From the NCBI GenBank assembly GCA_002305505.1, contig DBRC01000023.1, positions 61,613 through 72,894 of the forward strand: a stretch of 11,282 bases of DNA, in the 5' to 3' direction. The notes under the pieces were generated by a model. It did no database searches, was not told where the DNA came from, and saw nothing but the letters and a program-made list of their open reading frames with translations. This DNA comes from Prevotella sp. UBA1378. Lineage in GTDB: Bacteria > Bacteroidota > Bacteroidia > Bacteroidales > Bacteroidaceae. Of the stretch, positions 1-7,794 are shown piece after piece (positions within the stretch are counted from its first letter, which is position 1; each line of letters begins with the position of its first letter). Both the position numbers and the translations under genes were made by a program.

Positions 1-2
1 GC

Positions 3-80
3 CGCCGCAGCGCAAGGGGGGGCATCACCGTCCGGATTAACGTGATATCCTTATCCCCAAATCAGGTTTATAGACGATGA
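3..80 (+). CDS. Possible C-terminal tail of an unidentified upstream gene
   Basis: One frame is open from the window edge to a TGA at 78-80 and ends in GGITVRINVISLSPNQVYRR. Its stop overlaps the ATG of the methyltransferase gene as ATGA (77-80), the usual signature of translational coupling. This is the main reason to suspect a real gene end here. The other two forward frames stop earlier, at 38-40 and 43-45, so either could instead be the end of the upstream gene. Only about 25 codons are visible and I do not recognise the peptide. Confidence 0.35.
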   Translation, partial: RRSARGGITVRINVISLSPNQVYRR

Positions 81-1321
81 ATGAACAGACAATCGAGTTT
101 ATCCGCCTTCATGCCGGCGGCGATGTGCGTTCGCTGGCCCTCAAAGGGGCGCCGGCTGGCGTAGACATGACTTATGCTTTGCAGCAGATAGCCGGCCGGC
201 AGGCTGCACGCCGGAAACTCCCTTCGTGGGCTGCCATCGAAGGGATTCTCTATCCGCCCCATATCTCGATGGAGCAATGTTCGGGCGAGCAGACTGCAAG
301 GTACAAAGAAACAGTGGTATGGGAGTCGTTCACCCCGAAACCATCGTCCCCTGATAGCTCTCTTCCGCCTTCCTGCTCCCGTGTTCCATCTCCCACGTTT
401 GTCGACCTCACCGGCGGTTTCGGTGTCGATTTCTCGTTCATGGCCCGCCGTTTCGGTACTGCCGTTTATGTGGAACGGCAGGAGTGCCTATGCGACATTG
501 CCCGCCATAACTTCCGGCTGCTGGGGTTGGAGCATGCCCATGTGGTGTGTGCCGACGGCATTGATTATTTGCGGCAGATGGAGCCTGTAGACGCCATCTA
601 TCTCGATCCCGCCCGGCGCGACGGCCACGGCGGCCGGACATACGGCATCGCCGATTGTACACCGAACCTATTGGAAATCGCCGATACGCTGCTCCTGAAG
701 GCCGAAAGGGTGGTTGTTAAGCTCTCGCCCATGCTCGACTGGAAAAAGGCCGTGAGCGACCTTAAACACCGCGTCAGCGAGGTGCATATCGTATCGGTAG
801 ATAATGAATGCAAGGAGCTGCTGCTTGTGATGCGCTCCGATGCCGGGCAGCTGAGCGTTAAGTGTGTGAATAATGATGATGTTTTTGCTTTTGTGGAAGC
901 CGTAAGCCCTGTAAGTCATATAAGTCCAATAGGCCCAATGGATATTAAAGCTACCGGCACCCCTGTTTACCTCTACGAACCCAATGCTTCGATTATGAAA
1001 GCCGGCTGTTTCGGGCAAATAGCTGAGCGTTACGGGGTAAGTCAGCTGGAGCGCAACAGCCATCTTTTTGTTTCCGGGCATTTGCTCCATGATTTCCCGG
1101 GGCGTAAGTTCCTTGTCGGGCATGTGGCCACGATGAACAAAAAAGAGCTGCGGAAAGCCCTGTCGGGAATAGGCAAGGCCAATATCGCCGTCCGTAATTT
1201 CCCCTTGTCTGTAGCCGAACTGCGGCACCGGCTGAAAATAGGCGAGGGCGGCAGCACTTATATCTTTGCTACCACCCTCGCAAACAAGGAACATGTCCTG
1301 ATAATTTGCCAGAAAGCCTGA
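77..1321 (+). CDS. Class I SAM-dependent methyltransferase with THUMP-like C-terminal domain (PG_1098 type)
   Basis: A protein of 414 residues. The Rossmann-fold methyltransferase core shows motif I VDLTGGFGVD at 109-118 (the S-adenosylmethionine-binding glycine loop) and motif IV LDPARRD at 176-182, in the place of the DPPY-type catalytic motif of nucleic-acid methylases. A KLSPMLD segment follows near 215. The C-terminal ~80 residues (IAVRNFPLSVAELRHRLKIG, then a YIFATT strand and LIIC) match the THUMP-like domain of this Bacteroidota family. By family knowledge it is a putative RNA-modifying enzyme of unknown target. There is an unusual Ser/Pro-rich stretch at about 89-107, just before motif I, and a tripeptide repeat at 276-287. 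The ATG at 77 overlaps a possible upstream stop codon. The stop lies 3 bases from the convergent ompA stop. The fold is certain; the substrate is not. Confidence 0.9.
   Translation: MNEQTIEFIRLHAGGDVRSLALKGAPAGVDMTYALQQIAGRQAARRKLPSWAAIEGILYPPHISMEQCSGEQTARYKETVVWESFTPKPSSPDSSLPPSCSRVPSPTFVDLTGGFGVDFSFMARRFGTAVYVERQECLCDIARHNFRLLGLEHAHVVCADGIDYLRQMEPVDAIYLDPARRDGHGGRTYGIADCTPNLLEIADTLLLKAERVVVKLSPMLDWKKAVSDLKHRVSEVHIVSVDNECKELLLVMRSDAGQLSVKCVNNDDVFAFVEAVSPVSHISPIGPMDIKATGTPVYLYEPNASIMKAGCFGQIAERYGVSQLERNSHLFVSGHLLHDFPGRKFLVGHVATMNKKELRKALSGIGKANIAVRNFPLSVAELRHRLKIGEGGSTYIFATTLANKEHVLIICQKA
902..938 (+). repeat. Four imperfect 9-base tandem repeats inside the methyltransferase gene
   Basis: Units TAAGCCCTG (903-911), TAAGTCATA (912-920), TAAGTCCAA (921-929) and TAGGCCCAA (930-938) follow each other directly. 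They are in register with the codons and encode V-S-P, V-S-H, I-S-P, I-G-P. They sit between the methyltransferase core and the C-terminal domain. This is a directly visible sequence pattern. Its origin as a slippage-type expansion or inserted repeat is inference. Confidence 0.6.
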
Positions 1322-1324
1322 CAC

Positions 1325-2389
1325 TTATTTTTTCGTCGTTCCGTCGATAATCGAAACGCGGTTGAGGTCGTTCTCCGGGAACGGTTGCACGGTGTCGCCT
1401 TTCGCTGCTATAGAGATGCGGCCGGCGTCAGCCCCGTACTTATTCACGAGGATATCCTTCACCGTGGCAGCGCGTTTCTCCGAGTATTTCATGTTGACGG
1501 CCGGCGTACCGGTACCTTTGTCGGCATAGCCCACCACGATGATGGTTGCCGTGGGGTGCTGTTTCAGGTAGTCAGCCGCCCTTTGCAGTTTCTCCATATC
1601 GGCCTCCGACGGCTGCGAACCGCGTATCTTATAGAAAATCTCCTCGTGGAAGGCCACGGCCGGTGCCGGTGTCTCTTTCTTTACTTCGGGCTGAACCGGT
1701 GTCTCCTTAACCGGTTGCGGCTCTGCCACCCTCGGGGCAACCGCAACGGCGGCGGGCTTTACCGTGCTGAACTTATGCCCGAAGCGCACGCTTACCCCCA
1801 GCATGGCAGAGAACATCCAGTCGCTGAAGTTGTTGTGCTGCGACTGGAAATGCGTGCCGATATTGTTGGCGTCGATTTCCAGCGATAAGCCCACGGGCTT
1901 GGCCATGTTCGTTTCCAGCCTCATGCCGGCCCGCAGGTTGTGTACCAGTTTCTGCTTGTTAAAGTCGGTATAGGTCTTCACCTCTTCGGCATCCCATATC
2001 TTGGCCGCTCCGATACCGCACAGGAGGATGAAGTTGAGCGGATGGCCTTTCTTGCTGTTGTCCAGCAGCTGGGTCATGTTAAATAGGCAGTCGATGTTGC
2101 CCGTAGCATATTTCCATTTGTAAGTTTCGCCTTCAAATTTGTTCTTGGCCTGCCATCCGTCTACATGCAGCCGCATCCCGAACTCCGGAGTGAAATAGCG
2201 GCCTACGGAGAATGCCGCCACAGGCCGGATAAGGCCGGTGCCCACGTTGCCGTTGGTAACCGTCATCATTCCTCCGCCCTGCAGCTCGATAAAGTTGAAC
2301 GATTGCAGCGCACCGCGGTTGTCTTGCTGCGCCGAAGCATTCAGCGATACGGCTAAAGTTGTTGTGAGAATCAGATTCTTGATATTCAT
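1325..2389 (-). CDS. OmpA-family outer-membrane protein with peptidoglycan-binding C-terminal domain
   Basis: A protein of 354 residues. A Sec signal peptide occupies 1-20 with likely cleavage at ASA|QQ. Residues ~25-205 form a series of alternating, aromatic-rich strands consistent with an 8-stranded beta-barrel. A Pro/Val/Lys/Glu-rich linker covers ~209-247. An OmpA_C domain occupies ~248-348. In it, Asp290 (GYAD) and Arg306 (YSEKRA) sit where the family's two diaminopimelate-contacting residues lie, so the protein probably ties the outer membrane to peptidoglycan. The family's usual LSxxRA reads YSEKRA here, and the closing motif is NDLNRVSII. The ATG at 2389 gives a clean signal peptide. 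A Bacteroidota-type promoter lies upstream, divergent from the GNAT-like gene. The stop codon is 3 bases from that of the convergent methyltransferase gene, leaving no room for a terminator between them. Confidence 0.93.
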   Translation of the reverse strand: MNIKNLILTTTLAVSLNASAQQDNRGALQSFNFIELQGGGMMTVTNGNVGTGLIRPVAAFSVGRYFTPEFGMRLHVDGWQAKNKFEGETYKWKYATGNIDCLFNMTQLLDNSKKGHPLNFILLCGIGAAKIWDAEEVKTYTDFNKQKLVHNLRAGMRLETNMAKPVGLSLEIDANNIGTHFQSQHNNFSDWMFSAMLGVSVRFGHKFSTVKPAAVAVAPRVAEPQPVKETPVQPEVKKETPAPAVAFHEEIFYKIRGSQPSEADMEKLQRAADYLKQHPTATIIVVGYADKGTGTPAVNMKYSEKRAATVKDILVNKYGADAGRISIAAKGDTVQPFPENDLNRVSIIDGTTKK

Positions 2390-2440
2390 ATTGAATGATA
2401 GTTAAATAATTATTTCTTTGTCCCAGGATTATCAATGTTG

Positions 2441-2472
2441 CAAAATTATACTATCTTCTTTAAAAATACAAA
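2441..2472 (-). promoter_or_regulatory. Bacteroidota-type promoter for the ompA-family gene
   Basis: On the minus strand a TAATTTTG -7 box (2441-2448) lies 20 bases downstream of TTTG (2469-2472). This fits the TTTG / TAnnTTTG pattern of the main sigma factor in this phylum. The predicted transcript start near 2434 would leave a leader of about 45 bases, AT-rich and without an obvious Shine-Dalgarno sequence. Confidence 0.65.
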
Positions 2473-2478
2473 TATTTT

Positions 2479-2510
2479 TTCGACTTTCTGATTAAAAATA
2501 CCTATCTTTG
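2479..2510 (+). promoter_or_regulatory. Bacteroidota-type promoter for the GNAT-like / parE / S41 run
   Basis: TATCTTTG at 2503-2510 is a perfect -7 box. A degenerate TTCG (2479-2482) sits 20 bases upstream in the -33 position. Transcription would start near 2517, giving a leader of about 20 bases to the ATG at 2539. No other promoter-like box is visible before parE or the S41 gene, so this one may drive all three. Confidence 0.55.
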
Positions 2511-2538
2511 TACGAATAAATATAATTTATCATTGTAC

Positions 2539-3687
2539 ATGGCATCAATCGAAATAAGAAAAGTAGCCGGAAAGAAGAGTCTTGAGGCGTTCATACAGTT
2601 CCACTACGATTTGTATCGTGGGAATGCTTTTGATGTCCCCAATCTGCATGCCGACGAAATCAATACGCTGAGCAAGGAAAAGAACGCCGCCTTTGATTTC
2701 TGCGAGGCCGAATATTTCCTGGCTTACAAAGACGGGAAGGTGGCCGGCCGCGTGGCGGGTATCATCAACCGCAGGGCCAATGAGCGGTGGGGGCGCAAAA
2801 GCGTACGGTTCGGATGGCTCGACTTCGTTGATGACATTGAAGTGTCGAAGGCCCTTTTCAAGGCGGTGGAAGATTGGGGCAGGTCGAAGGGTATGGCCGA
2901 GATAGTCGGTCCGCTGGGATTTACCGACATGGATCCCGAGGGGATGCTCATCTGGGGATTCGACCAGCTTGGCACCCAGTTCACCATCTATAATTATCCC
3001 TATTATCCCGAGCATATAGAGCGCATGGGCGGATGGGAGAAAGACAACGATTATGTGGAGTACAAGCTCATGGTGCCCGGCGAGGTGCCCGAGAAATACG
3101 CAAAGATAGCGCAGATGATAGAAACGCGCTATAACCTGCACGTGCGCAAGTTCACGAAGCGCGAGATATTGAAAGAAGGTTACGGGCAGAAGGTGTTCGA
3201 CGTCATCAACGAAACGTTCAAGGACCTGTACGGCTATTCGGAGATGACGCCCCGCCAGATACACGACTATATCCGGATGTATTTCCCCGTGTTAGACCTT
3301 AACCTGGTGACGGCCATCGAAGACTGGAACACGCCCGGACACAAGATTGTAGGCGTAGGCATAACCGTCCCCTCCCTCTCGCATGCCTTGCAGAAGTGCA
3401 ACAACGGCCGCCTGCTGCCTTTCGGGTGGTGGCACATTATCCGTGCGTTGAAATTCAAGCATACCGAGGGAGTCGACTTGCTGTTGATGGGCATCCTGCC
3501 CGAATACAGGTCGAAAGGAGCCAATGCCTTGATTTTCTCCGACCTCATCCCGCGCTACCGGGAATACGGCTACAAGTGGGGTGAGAGCCAAGTGGAGATG
3601 GAGAGCAACCAGAACGTGCAGAGCCAGTGGGGCGCCTTGAACCCGATAAACCACAAGCGGCGGCGCTGTTATGTCAAGCCGCTTTGA
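2539..3687 (+). CDS. GNAT-like (putative N-acetyltransferase) protein
   Basis: A protein of 382 residues, a family commonly annotated as an N-acetyltransferase or hypothetical protein in Bacteroidales. The N-terminal half has YKDGKVAGRVAGIINRR (about residues 64-80), resembling the paired strands that open a GNAT fold. The C-terminal half has LLMGILPEYRSKGANALIF, which resembles the acetyl-CoA pyrophosphate-binding loop (R/Q-x-x-G-x-G/A). The length suggests two GNAT-like halves. I see no signal peptide or membrane helix. An in-frame TTG lies two codons upstream at 2533, but the ATG at 2539 is preferred because it fits the promoter distance and has no rarer start codon. parE follows after 63 bases with no visible promoter or terminator, so co-transcription is likely. 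The substrate is unknown. Confidence 0.75.
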   Translation: MASIEIRKVAGKKSLEAFIQFHYDLYRGNAFDVPNLHADEINTLSKEKNAAFDFCEAEYFLAYKDGKVAGRVAGIINRRANERWGRKSVRFGWLDFVDDIEVSKALFKAVEDWGRSKGMAEIVGPLGFTDMDPEGMLIWGFDQLGTQFTIYNYPYYPEHIERMGGWEKDNDYVEYKLMVPGEVPEKYAKIAQMIETRYNLHVRKFTKREILKEGYGQKVFDVINETFKDLYGYSEMTPRQIHDYIRMYFPVLDLNLVTAIEDWNTPGHKIVGVGITVPSLSHALQKCNNGRLLPFGWWHIIRALKFKHTEGVDLLLMGILPEYRSKGANALIFSDLIPRYREYGYKWGESQVEMESNQNVQSQWGALNPINHKRRRCYVKPL

Positions 3688-3750
3688 TGAAAGCGGGCGG
3701 CGGGCATCCGGCCGGCAGCGGTAAGCCAGAACAGAAACAACCAAACAATT

Positions 3751-5697
3751 ATGAGCGAAGAGAATATCATCACAGAAAACAACGAACCAGAACAAGTACA
3801 ATATACCGATGACAATATCCGCCACCTTTCGGATATGGAGCACGTACGTACCCGCCCGGGAATGTACATCGGCCGTTTGGGCGACGGGGCGCTGCCCGAA
3901 GACGGCATCTACGTATTGCTGAAAGAAGTCATCGACAACTCCATCGACGAATTTAAGATGAAAGCCGGCGAACGCATCGAAATCCAGGTGAAGGACAGCC
4001 TGTGTGTCTCCGTGCGCGATTATGGGCGCGGCATCCCTCAGGGAAAGCTCATCGAGGCCGTGTCGGTACTCAATACAGGCGGCAAATACGATTCGAAGGC
4101 ATTCAAAAAGAGCGTCGGGCTGAATGGCGTCGGCATCAAGGCGGTAAATGCCCTGAGCCGGCATTTCGAGGTGCAGTCGTTCCGCGACGGCGTAGTGCGC
4201 AAGGCTACGTTCGAGTGCGGCATACTGACCAGCGACGTGACGGAAGATACACAAGACGAAAACGGCACGTACATCTTCTTCGAACCCGATCCGACGCTGT
4301 TCCTCAACTACCGCTTCCACAGCGATATCGTGGAGACGATGCTGCGCAATTACACTTACCTGAACACAGGCTTGGCCATCATGTATAACGGCCGGCGTAT
4401 CTTGAGCCGCCACGGGCTGAAGGACCTGCTGAATGATACGATGACCAACGACGGCATCTACCCCATCATCCACCTGAAGGGCGAAGACATCGAAATAGCA
4501 TTCACCCATGCCAACCAGTACGGAGAGGAATACCATTCCTTCGTAAACGGCCAGCACACCACACAGGGCGGAACCCACCAGAGCGCATTCAAGGAGCACA
4601 TCGCCAAGACGATAAAAGACTTCTATGGGAAAAACTTCGAATACGGCGACATCCGTAACGGGCTGGTGGCCGCCATCGCCCTCAACGTGGAGGAGCCGAT
4701 GTTCGAGAGCCAGACAAAAATCAAGCTCGGCTCGCTTACCATGACGCCAAATGGCGGCGTGTCCATCAACAAGTACGTAGGCGACTTCGTTAAGACGGAG
4801 GTCGACAACTACTTGCACAAAAACAGCGATGTAGCCGAGGTGATGCTACAGAAGATACAGGAGAGCGAACGCGAACGGAAAGCCATGGCCGGCGTCACGA
4901 AATTGGCGCGCGAGCGGGCCAAGAAGGCCAACTTGCACAACCGCAAGTTGCGCGACTGCCGTATCCACTTCAGCGATGTGAAGAACGACCGCAAGGAGCA
5001 AAGTTCGATATTCATCACCGAAGGCGACTCGGCCAGCGGCTCCATCACCAAAAGCCGTGATGTGAACACGCAGGCCGTCTTCTCCCTCCGGGGCAAACCG
5101 CTCAACTCGTTCGGGCTCACCAAGAAGGTGGTGTACGAGAACGAAGAATTCAATCTCCTGCAGGCCGCCCTCGACATTGAGGAAGGCCTCGAGACGCTGC
5201 GGTACAATAAGGTGATTGTAGCCACCGATGCCGATGTCGACGGCATGCACATCCGCTTGCTCATCATCACCTTCTTCCTCCAGTTTTTCCCCGAGCTCGT
5301 AAAGAAAGGACATGTGTATGTGCTGCAAACGCCGCTCTTCCGTGTCCGCAACCGCCGTACAAAAATAAAGAACAAGAAAGCGCTTGAAGACAACAAGAAG
5401 AGCGACTTTATCACGCGCTATTGCTACAGCGAGGAAGAACGGCAGAAGGCCATTGCCGAGCTGGGGCCCGATCCGGAAATCACCCGCTTCAAGGGGCTTG
5501 GGGAGATTTCGCCCGACGAGTTTGCCAACTTCATCGGCCCCGACATGCGCCTCGAGCAGGTAACGTTGCACAAGACCGACCAAGTGCAGAAGCTGCTTGA
5601 GTATTACATGGGCAAGAACACGCTGGAACGGCAGAACTTCATCATCGAGAATCTGGTGATAGAGGAAGACCTGCCCGAGGAGGATGTTTATGAATGA
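3751..5697 (+). CDS. parE: DNA topoisomerase IV subunit B (type IIA topoisomerase ATPase/TOPRIM subunit)
   Basis: A protein of 648 residues, normal for a ParE-type subunit without the extra insert of proteobacterial GyrB. The GHKL ATPase domain shows RPGMYIG (35-41), the catalytic Glu59 and Mg-binding Asn63 in EVIDNSIDE, DYGRGIP (90-96) and GLNGVGIKAVNALS (123-136). The transducer follows. The TOPRIM domain has Glu424 in EGDSASGS and the metal-binding triad Asp493-x-Asp495-x-Asp497 in DADVDG, then FKGLGEI (580-586). With ParC it would unlink daughter chromosomes using ATP. The TOPRIM motif reads EGDSASGS rather than EGDSAGG; I believe this is normal in Bacteroidota. The leader is A-rich without a Shine-Dalgarno sequence. 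The end overlaps two possible upstream ATG codons for the protease, which suggests coupling. A divergent GyrB is the alternative, but ParE fits better. Confidence 0.93.
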   Translation: MSEENIITENNEPEQVQYTDDNIRHLSDMEHVRTRPGMYIGRLGDGALPEDGIYVLLKEVIDNSIDEFKMKAGERIEIQVKDSLCVSVRDYGRGIPQGKLIEAVSVLNTGGKYDSKAFKKSVGLNGVGIKAVNALSRHFEVQSFRDGVVRKATFECGILTSDVTEDTQDENGTYIFFEPDPTLFLNYRFHSDIVETMLRNYTYLNTGLAIMYNGRRILSRHGLKDLLNDTMTNDGIYPIIHLKGEDIEIAFTHANQYGEEYHSFVNGQHTTQGGTHQSAFKEHIAKTIKDFYGKNFEYGDIRNGLVAAIALNVEEPMFESQTKIKLGSLTMTPNGGVSINKYVGDFVKTEVDNYLHKNSDVAEVMLQKIQESERERKAMAGVTKLARERAKKANLHNRKLRDCRIHFSDVKNDRKEQSSIFITEGDSASGSITKSRDVNTQAVFSLRGKPLNSFGLTKKVVYENEEFNLLQAALDIEEGLETLRYNKVIVATDADVDGMHIRLLIITFFLQFFPELVKKGHVYVLQTPLFRVRNRRTKIKNKKALEDNKKSDFITRYCYSEEERQKAIAELGPDPEITRFKGLGEISPDEFANFIGPDMRLEQVTLHKTDQVQKLLEYYMGKNTLERQNFIIENLVIEEDLPEEDVYE

Positions 5698-5716
5698 CTA
5701 TCCGTATGAAGAGAAT

Positions 5717-7303
5717 ATGCGAACAATGAAACGACAGATTATAATAACATCCCTCGCGCTGGCGGCATTCGCTGCGGCCAGCGCCCAGCAGCGGTCCGAC
5801 GAGGCCCTGCGCAAGCTCAATATTGCCGAACTCGCCGTCACCAATCTCTATGTCGACAGTGTCGACGAAAAGAAACTCGTGGAGGACGGCATCCGGGGAA
5901 TGCTCGAAAACCTCGACCCCCATTCCAGTTATTCCACCCCGAAGGAGGTGAAACAAATGAACGAGCCCCTGCAAGGCTCTTTTGAAGGCATCGGTGTGCA
6001 GTTTAATATGGTGGCCGACACCCTGCTCGTCATCCAGCCGGTCAACGACGGCCCGTCGGAACGTGTCGGCATCGTGGCCGGCGACCGCATCGTTACGGTC
6101 AACGATACAGCCATTGCCGGGGTGAAGATGTCGAAAGAGGAAATCATGCGCCGGCTGCGTGGCCCTAAGGGCACTAAGGTGAGGCTCGGTATTGTGCGCC
6201 AGGGCATCGATGACCAGCTGACATTCACCGTCATACGCGATAAGATACCGGTTAAGTCGATAGACGCCACCTATATGATTCGTCCTCAAGTGGGGTACAT
6301 CCGTATCGGTAATTTCGGCGCCACTACTTACGATGAATTTAAGGCCAGCCTGCAAGCATTGCAGCAGCAAGGCATGCGCGACCTCATCCTCGACCTGCAG
6401 GAGAACGGCGGCGGATACCTGCAGGCTGCGGTCAATATCTCCAACGAGTTCCTGCAGCATAACGACCTTATTGTCTACACCCAAGGCCGCCGTGTGCCGC
6501 GCATGGAGTACCGTGCTAAAGGCAACGGGCGGATGCTCGGCGGGAAGGTGATTGTACTGGTTGACGGGTATACTGCATCGGCTGCCGAAATTGTTACGGG
6601 GGCCATACAGGACCAGGACCGCGGCATTGTCGTAGGCAGGCGCTCGTTCGGCAAGGGCCTTGTGCAGCGGCCTATCGACCTGCCCGACGGCTCGATGATA
6701 CGGCTCACCGTAGCCCATTATTACACCCCATCAGGGCGTTGCATCCAGAAGCCTTATACAAAGGGCGGTAACAAGGATTACGCCATGGATATGCTCAACC
6801 GCCTGAAAAACGGCGAGCTGACCAATCAGGACAGCATCCATTTTGCCGACTCGCTCAAGTGCTATACCCTGCGCAAGCAGCGCGTGGTATATGGTGGCGG
6901 AGGCATCATGCCCGACTATTTCGTGCCGCTCGACACCACGAAGTATACCAAGTTCCACCGCGAGTTGGCTGCCAAGAGCATCATCATCAATGCCAATCTG
7001 CGCTACGTGGACAGCCACCGGAAGGAGCTGAAGAAACGCTTTGCCGACTTCGAACTGTTTAAGCGCAGTTTCGAACTGCCCCAAACCGTAATAGACGATA
7101 TATTGAAGGAGGCGGGAAAGCAGAATGTAAAGCCTAAGGACGAGGACGAGCTGAACAAGACGCTGCCTTATCTCAAGCTACAGATAAAAGCACTCGTAGC
7201 CCGCGACCTATGGGATATAAGCCAGTATTTTGCTATTATTAACGAGAACAACGACATCGTGCAGAAAGCATTGCAGCTGATAGACAGCGGCGTGGCCGAA
7301 TAA
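5717..7303 (+). CDS. S41-family C-terminal processing peptidase (CtpA/Prc-like), exported
   Basis: A protein of 528 residues from the chosen start. An N-terminal export signal covers 1-23 (MRTMKRQ, a hydrophobic stretch, ASA|QQ). A PDZ domain lies at ~85-175 (EGIGVQF, GIVAGDRIVTVND). The S41 catalytic domain lies at ~190-360. Ser288 in YTASAAEI and Lys313 in RSFGKGLVQ are 25 residues apart, with Gln317, matching the Ser/Lys/Gln arrangement of E. coli Prc (Ser430, Lys455, Gln459). A largely helical C-terminal region of ~160 residues follows. It probably trims envelope proteins in the periplasm. In-frame ATGs at 5684 and 5690 overlap the parE end but would put acidic residues before the signal. 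The ATGs at 5717 and 5726 both give good signals, and GAAGAG lies just before 5717. The stop faces ybeY across 22 bases. Confidence 0.92.
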   Translation: MRTMKRQIIITSLALAAFAAASAQQRSDEALRKLNIAELAVTNLYVDSVDEKKLVEDGIRGMLENLDPHSSYSTPKEVKQMNEPLQGSFEGIGVQFNMVADTLLVIQPVNDGPSERVGIVAGDRIVTVNDTAIAGVKMSKEEIMRRLRGPKGTKVRLGIVRQGIDDQLTFTVIRDKIPVKSIDATYMIRPQVGYIRIGNFGATTYDEFKASLQALQQQGMRDLILDLQENGGGYLQAAVNISNEFLQHNDLIVYTQGRRVPRMEYRAKGNGRMLGGKVIVLVDGYTASAAEIVTGAIQDQDRGIVVGRRSFGKGLVQRPIDLPDGSMIRLTVAHYYTPSGRCIQKPYTKGGNKDYAMDMLNRLKNGELTNQDSIHFADSLKCYTLRKQRVVYGGGGIMPDYFVPLDTTKYTKFHRELAAKSIIINANLRYVDSHRKELKKRFADFELFKRSFELPQTVIDDILKEAGKQNVKPKDEDELNKTLPYLKLQIKALVARDLWDISQYFAIINENNDIVQKALQLIDSGVAE

Positions 7304-7325
7304 ATAAGTCGGTGGCGCGGGGGCT

Positions 7326-7739
7326 TCAGGGGCGCATGGCCAGTGCCCTGTTCTCCGCCGCTTCCATTATTTCGCGCTCGCCCGGCCCTTTGTCGTTGAT
7401 GCCGCAAAGATGCAGTATGCCGTGTATAATCACGCGGTGCAGCTCTTCGTCGTAGGCCCTGCCGTATTTCTCGGCATTGGTGCGCACGGTGTCAACACTG
7501 ATAATCAAGTCACCGCTCACGGTGTCCTCTTCGTCGTAATCGAAGGTGATGATGTCCGTGTAATAGTCGTGCCCCAGATACTCGTTGTTCACTTCCAGTA
7601 TCCTCTCGTCGTCCACGAACAAGTATCCTATATCGCCCGCTTTGCGCCCGTAGCCCGCGATGACGGCCTTAATCCATGCCGTGGTGGCCCGCTTCTTGAT
7701 TGGCGGCATCTTCACGCCGTCGGTGTTGTATGTTATCAT
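7326..7739 (-). CDS. ybeY: Endoribonuclease YbeY (16S rRNA maturation)
   Basis: A protein of 137 residues of the UPF0054/YbeY metalloprotein family, which acts in 16S rRNA 3'-end maturation and ribosome quality control. Motif TDIITFDY is at 61-68 and the metal-site helix HGILHLCGINDKG starts at 106. The classical site is H-x3-H-x5-H. Here His106 and His110 are kept but the third position is Asp116. The conserved Arg of the NxxYRG segment (Arg59 in E. coli) is Leu55. I recall both changes from other Bacteroidota YbeY proteins, so this is probably a clade variant and not damage. The start at 7739 has the best Shine-Dalgarno in the window (AGGAGGGAATTATG). The frame remains open upstream into coaD, but that extension has no family similarity. 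coaD lies 55 bases upstream on the same strand. Confidence 0.92.
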   Translation of the reverse strand: MITYNTDGVKMPPIKKRATTAWIKAVIAGYGRKAGDIGYLFVDDERILEVNNEYLGHDYYTDIITFDYDEEDTVSGDLIISVDTVRTNAEKYGRAYDEELHRVIIHGILHLCGINDKGPGEREIMEAAENRALAMRP

Positions 7740-7794
7740 AATTCCCTCCTGTCTTTTATGGTTTACATCGAAAATAAGCCCGTTTGCAGCCCTT

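Noticed and set aside
668..1324. Minus-strand open frame of about 218 codons opposite the methyltransferase
   Set aside because: It is antisense to the motif-bearing gene and has no features of its own.
2545..3264. Minus-strand open frame of about 239 codons opposite the GNAT-like gene
   Set aside because: It has no domain, promoter or ribosome-binding site. The forward frame has a matching promoter and motif.
3292..4818. Open frame of about 508 codons on the minus strand across the GNAT-like and parE genes
   Set aside because: It is antisense to two clear genes, crosses their junction, has no recognisable domain and is explained by the codon bias of parE leaving the opposite frame free of stops.
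4846..5583. Minus-strand open frame of about 245 codons opposite the parE TOPRIM region
   Set aside because: The parE motifs EGDSASGS and DADVDG lie in the forward frame; this is a shadow.
5642..6718. Open frame of about 358 codons on the minus strand opposite the S41 protease
   Set aside because: Its composition (many His, Leu, Val, Arg) is typical of an antisense shadow. The forward frame has a full catalytic domain.
7327..7350. Hairpin CAGGGGC / GCCCTG near the S41-ybeY junction as a terminator
   Set aside because: It lies inside the ybeY coding end, has a bulge and lacks a proper T tract.
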